Assembly: GCF_000471905.2 (NCBI RefSeq)
Contig: NW_006495273.1
Span: 348,185-412,184 of the forward strand
Length of the DNA: 64,000 bases
DNA from: Amborella trichopoda
Lineage: Eukaryota; Streptophyta; Magnoliopsida; Amborellales; Amborellaceae
Direction: 5' to 3'
The notes below the pieces were generated by a model. That model saw only the letters and a program-made list of their open reading frames with translations, was not told the origin of the DNA and made no database searches. The translations under genes were made by a program, and so were the position numbers. Shown one piece after another: positions 58,905 to 64,000 of the stretch (the first letter of the stretch is position 1; each line of letters starts with the position of its first letter).

Positions 58905-59702
58905 AAATAGAATAAAATAAAACCCCAAAATGACTCTTTCTCTACCTCCTATATCACATTACCCACCCCCAAGTCTCCCTAACTTCCTATTTTTTCTTAT
59001 ATGTAAATCTTCTCTCCCATGTCTTTGAAGTCCATACAAATTGGAATCTTTTATAACTCTCTCAATATAACGTGAGTCCCCACAATCTCTTCCATGAGAG
59101 TTATCTACTAAACAAGGAATAAACACCTCAACCCAAAAAAACAATTGGAAACTTCTATCCTACGTATAAACTTCAACTAAATATTCCTCATCTCACTAAA
59201 AACAATCAAGGCTAACTTATAAAAAAAACTCACGCACCTCCCAATTCCTAAAAGTTAATCCCATAAAAAAAAAATTTAAAATTTGAATTCTCGAAATTTT
59301 TTATCTACATCACTTGCCCAGGTCATCCAGCATTGAAAGGCTTCTCAGTTTACTTGACCATGTGTTTTGAGCAGATTTTTTCCCCCGTCTAAACAAATTT
59401 AAATGATTTGAGTTGATTTATCCTTTGACAATGTTCAAGTGTGATGGATCACATCTGGAAGTTCGAGCATTGATGTCTTTTGAGTCAGGCAGAATTTTTG
59501 TTGAGTGCATTCCGTAGCTAAACAGATGGGGAGAGTTATAACATGATTATAACGTTAATGCTTGCTTGTTTTGGTTTTTGATATATGTTCATTTAATGTT
59601 ACTCTGTTATTACATCTCTATTTTATGCTTCCCTTTTGTGTAAGCTATGATTGCCAGGTTTATCTTTAATTTCTTCATTATTAATATTTTTATTTTGTTA
59701 CA
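55770..59702 (+). other. LAZ1-like 5' UTR exon and 3.8 kb UTR intron
   Basis: A first non-coding exon probably ends at 55891 (CTCACAG|GTATTT), and the next exon starts at 59703 after TTGTTACAG. The intron holds the 329 bp gap and GA repeats, and no frame that I can identify. The 95-codon frame at 56143 and minus-strand frames at 57005 and 57612 are unmatched and probably chance. Confidence 0.45.
58540..58868. other. 329 bp assembly gap between two GA repeats
   Basis: Ns flanked on the left by a GA run (about 58482-58508) and AAATAAAACTAAAACCCAAA. On the right there is another GA run (about 58873-58902) and AATAAAATAAAACCCCAAA. The similar flanks suggest that the assembler met two copies of one locus or a collapsed repeat. 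Confidence 0.9.
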
Positions 59703-59805
59703 GGCTACCTGTGGGCAATGGTATGAACTCATAGGAAACTGGGATCTCTAGGAGGAAGGAAGCCATTCAAGACCATTTGATGCAGGAGAATAAAAAAATT
59801 GCAGC

Positions 59806-62108
59806 ATGTTGGGAGTAAATGAAAATCTAAAACAATTAGAGGATCTGATGAAAATTGCTGGATCTTTCTTTGTTGACATTCAGACTTATGTTACCCCACC
59901 ATGGGCAGCTATAGTTGCTGGAACTTTAGTGCTCGTGACTCTTTCTCTTTCTATGTTTCTAATATTTGAACATCTTTCAGCATACAAGAATCCTGAGGTC
60001 CGTTTTAAAATCTTGTGTTTCTGATGTTCAGTTTCAAATTTTAAAATGTAATACAAATAGTTTATTACTTTTATATGTAGTGTGGTGAGATCTCTTTCGA
60101 TGTTTTGCAGGAGCAAAAATTTCTCATTGGTGTCATTCTAATGGTTCCATGCTATTCAATTGAGTCAGTAAGCTCTTTCTTGCTCAAAATTGTAGGATAG
60201 GGAACAACTGTTTGCTCAATAAAGTGGTTTCTTTTTATTAATAAAAGAAGGCAAAGTTTATATAAGGTGTCAACCTTATACTGTTGAAATAAGGTGCACC
60301 ACAAAAATCCATCTAAAAAGGGTGGTCCAATCCTTCATGTAGCATACTTTATCTGATACCTCCCATTTCCAATTGGTTTGCACATTATCATGATTACTCG
60401 TTGTAATTAATCCTCTCTCTTTCTTTTGCAGTTTGTATCGCTAATAAATCCATCAATCAGTGTTGATTGTGAAATTTTAAGAGATTGCTATGAGGCTTTT
60501 GCTATGTACTGCTTTGGGAGATACCTGATTGCTTGCTTGGGTATGCCTAACCACGAACCTGTGATATCAAAATCTATTCTTCCAGAGGTTCAGTTTGCCC
60601 TTTTTTTTGTTGCCTTTGTTTTTTATTTTTTTGAAGGGGGGGAGACGGGGTGTGGTGGTGGTTTGGAATGTTTACTGTGAGGTTCAGTTTGTCTTTGCTA
60701 TTTGTTGGTATGGATCTTATTACTTTATAAGGTTCGGTTTGTCTTTTGGAGTAGGATCATGCCCCAATGATCTTCCATGGTATCTAACAATAACTTGTCA
60801 TATCTATATAACTTGCTTGCATGCTTTTCAATGGAGGTTGTGGTTATTGGTTAATGCATTTCACTTTGTTCTCTATTACAATACATGTATGCTTTGTTTT
60901 TATTTACTAAATGTATTCAAGTGCGAGTTTTTGAATTCAAACCTATTTGAATTATTTCTGTTTGAGATATATCAGAACCCTCCTTCTCGATTAATTAGAG
61001 ATACAGAGAAAAATATAACCAACTTCTCTAGATTTTAAATAGAAGTTTGGTAAACATCATTACTAAGTGATAAGCCTAAAGTAAACCATTCTTTCAAGAA
61101 AAATGATATGCCTAGATATCCCATCATGCATTCCAAGCTGTGTCTGTAACTCTGTTTTCAGTTATCAAGCAACCTATATTATCTTTTTCGTTTTTCTTTC
61201 TGGTGCTACTATGGGATAAATTGATATCATTAGTACATCTTTGCTAGATGTCTATATCCAGATATGGTCAATTTGAGATGTGTGCTCAGTGTTTTAGTTC
61301 ATGGAACCATTGTGTTTCATAAGGGCATACAAGGAAGTGTCTAATGATAGATTGTGAATTCAATGAACTGGTTTACCTGAATGTTCCTTCTTTGGGTCTT
61401 CTATGTAATTGATTCTAAGGTAATGTCCCTTATGATTACAAGCGGATCATGTATCCCAGAGTTTTCAGTGATAGAACTCTGTTAGGGTCTGCCAAATATA
61501 ATTTTTTTAATGGAGATGCAACCAAATATATTGACCATTGAATTGTGTGCTTGAGACTTACTGCTATTAATCATTCTAAGATCTTCTATTCTTGATTTGT
61601 GATTTATGGGCACAGTGATAAACTTTGACAGTGTTTGATTCTCTTAGTATCTTTCTTTTAATTTATATATTTTAATTTATATAATGGTGTCTTCAAGGCG
61701 GTGAGGAGAGGACCATTGAGTTTATGAAAAGGAAGGGTCGCTTAAGTTCCAAAACGCCATTATTGGAGTCTAGTTCTGAAAAAGGAGTTGTTAAACATCC
61801 TTTCCCGATGAACTACTTTGTCAGACCATGGAAACTTGGTCAATGGTTTTATCAAGTTGTCAAGTTTGGTATCGTTCAATATGTAAGTGTCTTCTACATT
61901 TGAGAAACATTATTCTTTCCATTTTGTTAGCTAGGTATCAATTTATTCTTTGTTATTTGGAGTTTCTCTACTGTCTTGTTTTATAATTAATATTGATTGA
62001 GTTTTGGAATTTTTTGTAGATGTTGATAAAGACCTTTACTGCTCTTTTAGCTGTGGTTTTGGAAGCATTTGGAGTATACTGTGAAGGAGAGTTTAAATTG
62101 AACTGCGG
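59806..62108 (+). CDS. LAZ1: LAZ1/DUF300-family membrane protein, N-terminal part
   Basis: Five coding exons join in frame: 59806-59997, 60111-60167, 60432-60540, 61698-61882 and 62020-62108, all with GT..AG borders. They encode 210 aa plus two bases. Full plant LAZ1-like proteins are roughly 400-480 aa, so about half is here. The first segment IVAGTLVLVTLSLSMFLIFE is membrane-spanning. The family block FEHLSAYKNPEEQKFLIGVI follows, then MVPCYSIESFVSLINPSISV and CEILRDCYEAFAMYCFGRYL. Then come CLGGEERTIEFM, a cytosolic loop and KHPFPMNYFV. FYQVVKFGIVQYMLIKTFTA leads into FGVYCEGEFK. LAZ1 and its homologues (organic solute transporter alpha fold) act at the vacuolar membrane and influence trafficking. 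The next exon (expected to begin with a YPY-type motif) was not found before 64000. The N-terminal start differs from known relatives, so the ATG is reasonable but not proven. Confidence 0.9.
60240..60335. repeat. M1-relative terminus in LAZ1 intron
   Basis: AAGTTTATATAAGGTGTCAA then CCTTATACTGTTGAAATAAGG and TGCACCAC matches the left end of the element at 51935. The rest of that element is missing, so it is a fragment between coding exons 2 and 3. Confidence 0.5.
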
Positions 62109-64000
62109 GTAAGATGATGGTATTGGACAATTAGATCTTGCTAGAAAATAAGTCAATATTTACCCTGTAATTAGTCTTCTGGTTTTCTCTCTTGTGGGCA
62201 TTTTGCTGCAGTTTCAGTTAATTTTTAGTGTATAATTCAGTTAATTTTAGTGTATAATTGCTGCAGTTTCAGTTAATTTTAGTGTATAATTGTTACTATG
62301 ATTATTCACTGGTTTTGGACTCCCTGTTGATGTACTGTTTTGGGTATTTTGGTGGTTGTTTTGTGCTTCACTCTTTTTCTGAAATTTATCCTGGATTACA
62401 AATTTTATCCATTTATCATATTCGGTATTAAAAGAGTAAGGAAATCCATACCAGTCACAACCTCTCCACTCATATTAATGATAAGTTTGAAAACAGAAAA
62501 CATTTCATGGGAGTCGGTCCTTTACTTGCTCTACAGTTAGTTCATGTGTGCTGTTGAGTATCTCACAAGAACTGTGGAAAGATATTAATTCTTAGTAGTG
62601 TTATCAAATGGGGGATTTGGACTTGATGCGGTTGGGAGTCCGATGTGGGATGTGGCTCTCTACGGTGCCAATTCGGGTGGATATGCGATGATGCCGTCAA
62701 TGTATTTAAGAAAAAATAGATAAATATAAAAATATAAAAATGCATAGAAAAATACATGTGTGATTTATGAGATAGTTCAAACTTTAATTTAGTACTTTTC
62801 TCTAATTTTTAGCTACCGAGTCGCCTGATTGTCTGATAAAGAGTGATATAGTTTATATACATGTGGTGTAATATAATATAATCCATTCCATCCCAATAGT
62901 AACAATTAACAATTCAACTTAACATCCAAAGACCAAAAATACTTTTTCGATTTTATTTTTATTTTTTTGACTGTCCAAGTCCAAAAATACTTCACAACCA
63001 GGAGTTTACGGCTGCAACTTCAAAGCCACAACCTAAACATAACTTACAAATCCCAATTCAAAAGAAATTTCGATTTCTTGGATTTAATCTCCTAGGCCTT
63101 GAATCCTTCAAATACTTGTTGAAACTTCTCTAGAAACTTTCAAAATGAAGCCCAAAACAATATCTAACAATCCAGCAAAGATTTAAGAACAAACCCCAAA
63201 TTGTTTTCCTAAAGTTTTGGAAGCACTATATTTTTTTTTATTTCAATCCTCTTAGAACCATGAAGCATGGATCTAGGGGTTTTGGCCGGAGTTATCTATC
63301 CCCCCGGGGAACCGTTCCCCCCCCCCCTTTTGGAGGAAAGGAATTATAGTTTTCCCCTGCTCATGGCCGGAACCCTACTTGTGGGTGATATTGATATGGG
63401 CAATGCGGCCGCATATGCATTTGATGTGGCGCATGTGCGTTTGATGTGACACATATGCGTTCGATGTGACGCATATTCGTTTGATATGACACATGGATTC
63501 GATGTGACACGTATGCGGTTGATGCGCCGCATCATGAAAGCTCGGATATGCGGGTCAGGGCAATGCGCAGATGGCCGTGCAATGCATTATGAGGTCACAT
63601 TTGCTACCACAGGTTCTCATAGTGACATAAAATCTGAATGAGAAATTTTCTGAAGCTTCCTACCATTCCTCCCACTCTGATCCTCACATCTCATAAATAT
63701 GATTTGGAGAATGTTCTAGTTCATTTTATCAGTCTGTAGTCTAAGGGTCTTTGTGTGTCTTTCCTCTCTTCTATGTTGGTGGTTGTTATGTTGGGCCTCC
63801 ATCTTGGAATCTGAGACTTTAAACACTATAGCAGGTCTAGCTAAAGATGGGCTCTCTGGCCCAGATGTATCCCGGGTTGCCTTTTTTTTTTTTCTTTGAG
63901 GATTGTATTGGGCTCATAGTCATGGAACTCTTCTCAGACCTTCCCCAAGAGGTATATGAATCATAAGGGTATGGATGTGAATTTTATTGCATTAGTTCCT
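62109..64000. other. probable LAZ1 intron, mostly repeat-like
   Basis: A threefold repeat of CAGTTTCAGTTAATTTTAGT-type words lies at 62210-62295. From 62596 to 63600 there is a GC-richer block possibly delimited by GTGTTATCAAATG and the complement CATTTGCTACCAC, but its ends are not proven. No further LAZ1 exon was recognised. Confidence 0.45.
63405..63532. repeat. six-copy minisatellite of about 20 bp
   Basis: Units like GCATATGCGTTTGATGTGAC recur six times with changes (GCGCATGTGCGTTTGATGTG, ACACATATGCGTTCGATGTG and so on). Open frames on both strands through it are explained by the repeat. Confidence 0.85.

Noticed and set aside
63292..63335. GC-rich CCCCCGGGG and long C-run that looks like a motif
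   Set aside because: A homopolymer-rich stretch prone to sequencing error; no partner or known site.
1..64000. CRISPR array, operon or bacterial insertion
   Set aside because: Spliced plant genes occupy the window and all direct repeats found are tandem or transposon-derived, without spacer structure.
1..64000. LTR retrotransposon
   Set aside because: I looked for paired long direct repeats with TG..CA ends and gag/pol words and found none that hold up.

Overview
The window is nuclear DNA from a flowering plant. It holds spliced genes with plant-only or plant-typical families, AT-rich introns, CT/GA microsatellites and a dense load of plant transposon families (L1-type and RTE LINEs, hAT and MULE elements, MITEs). 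I cannot name the species. Three N runs (24607-24626, 47587-47606, 58540-58868) show a draft scaffold.

Three conserved genes are supported by exon-by-exon reading frames. (1) 5457-13994 (+) is a complete 13-coding-exon gene for a double-BTB/BACK/discoidin-like protein of about 805 aa, like Arabidopsis At2g30600. (2) 39115-30348 (-) is a complete 7-coding-exon VPS37-like ESCRT-I subunit of about 236 aa, with a 5.8 kb intron stuffed with transposons. (3) 55.77 kb to 62108 (+), running off the window or into a long intron, is the N-terminal 210 aa of a LAZ1/DUF300 multi-pass membrane protein. VPS37 acts in endosomal sorting and LAZ1 relatives are linked to vacuolar trafficking, but nothing suggests that the neighbourhood is functional.

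The rest is repeat DNA. 14.7-15.85 kb: LINE remnant (-) with internal tandem copies. 17.0-18.2 kb: degenerate CT-rich minisatellite. 18.65-20.2 kb: two adjacent foldback elements with GC-rich tandem cores. 20.7-28.2 kb: an array of at least six copies of an unidentified intron-containing gene fragment, split by a 3.6 kb hAT element with a ruined transposase. 40-45.7 kb: MITEs, an RTE LINE remnant and microsatellites. 45.78-49.97 kb: a 5'-truncated L1-type LINE with a 13 bp target duplication, itself split by a 2 kb hAT-like element. 50.9-51.7 kb: two MULE-type MITEs whose 9 bp target duplications overlap. 53.77-55.16 kb: a probable non-autonomous hAT element.

No CRISPR, operon, rRNA or complete tRNA gene is present. 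I found no new enzymatic or defence system. The most unusual material is the gene-fragment array, the foldback pair, the nested insertions with readable empty sites, a MITE core shared by lineages with different ends, and an intron of the BTB gene that looks built from tandem copies of its own acceptor junction.
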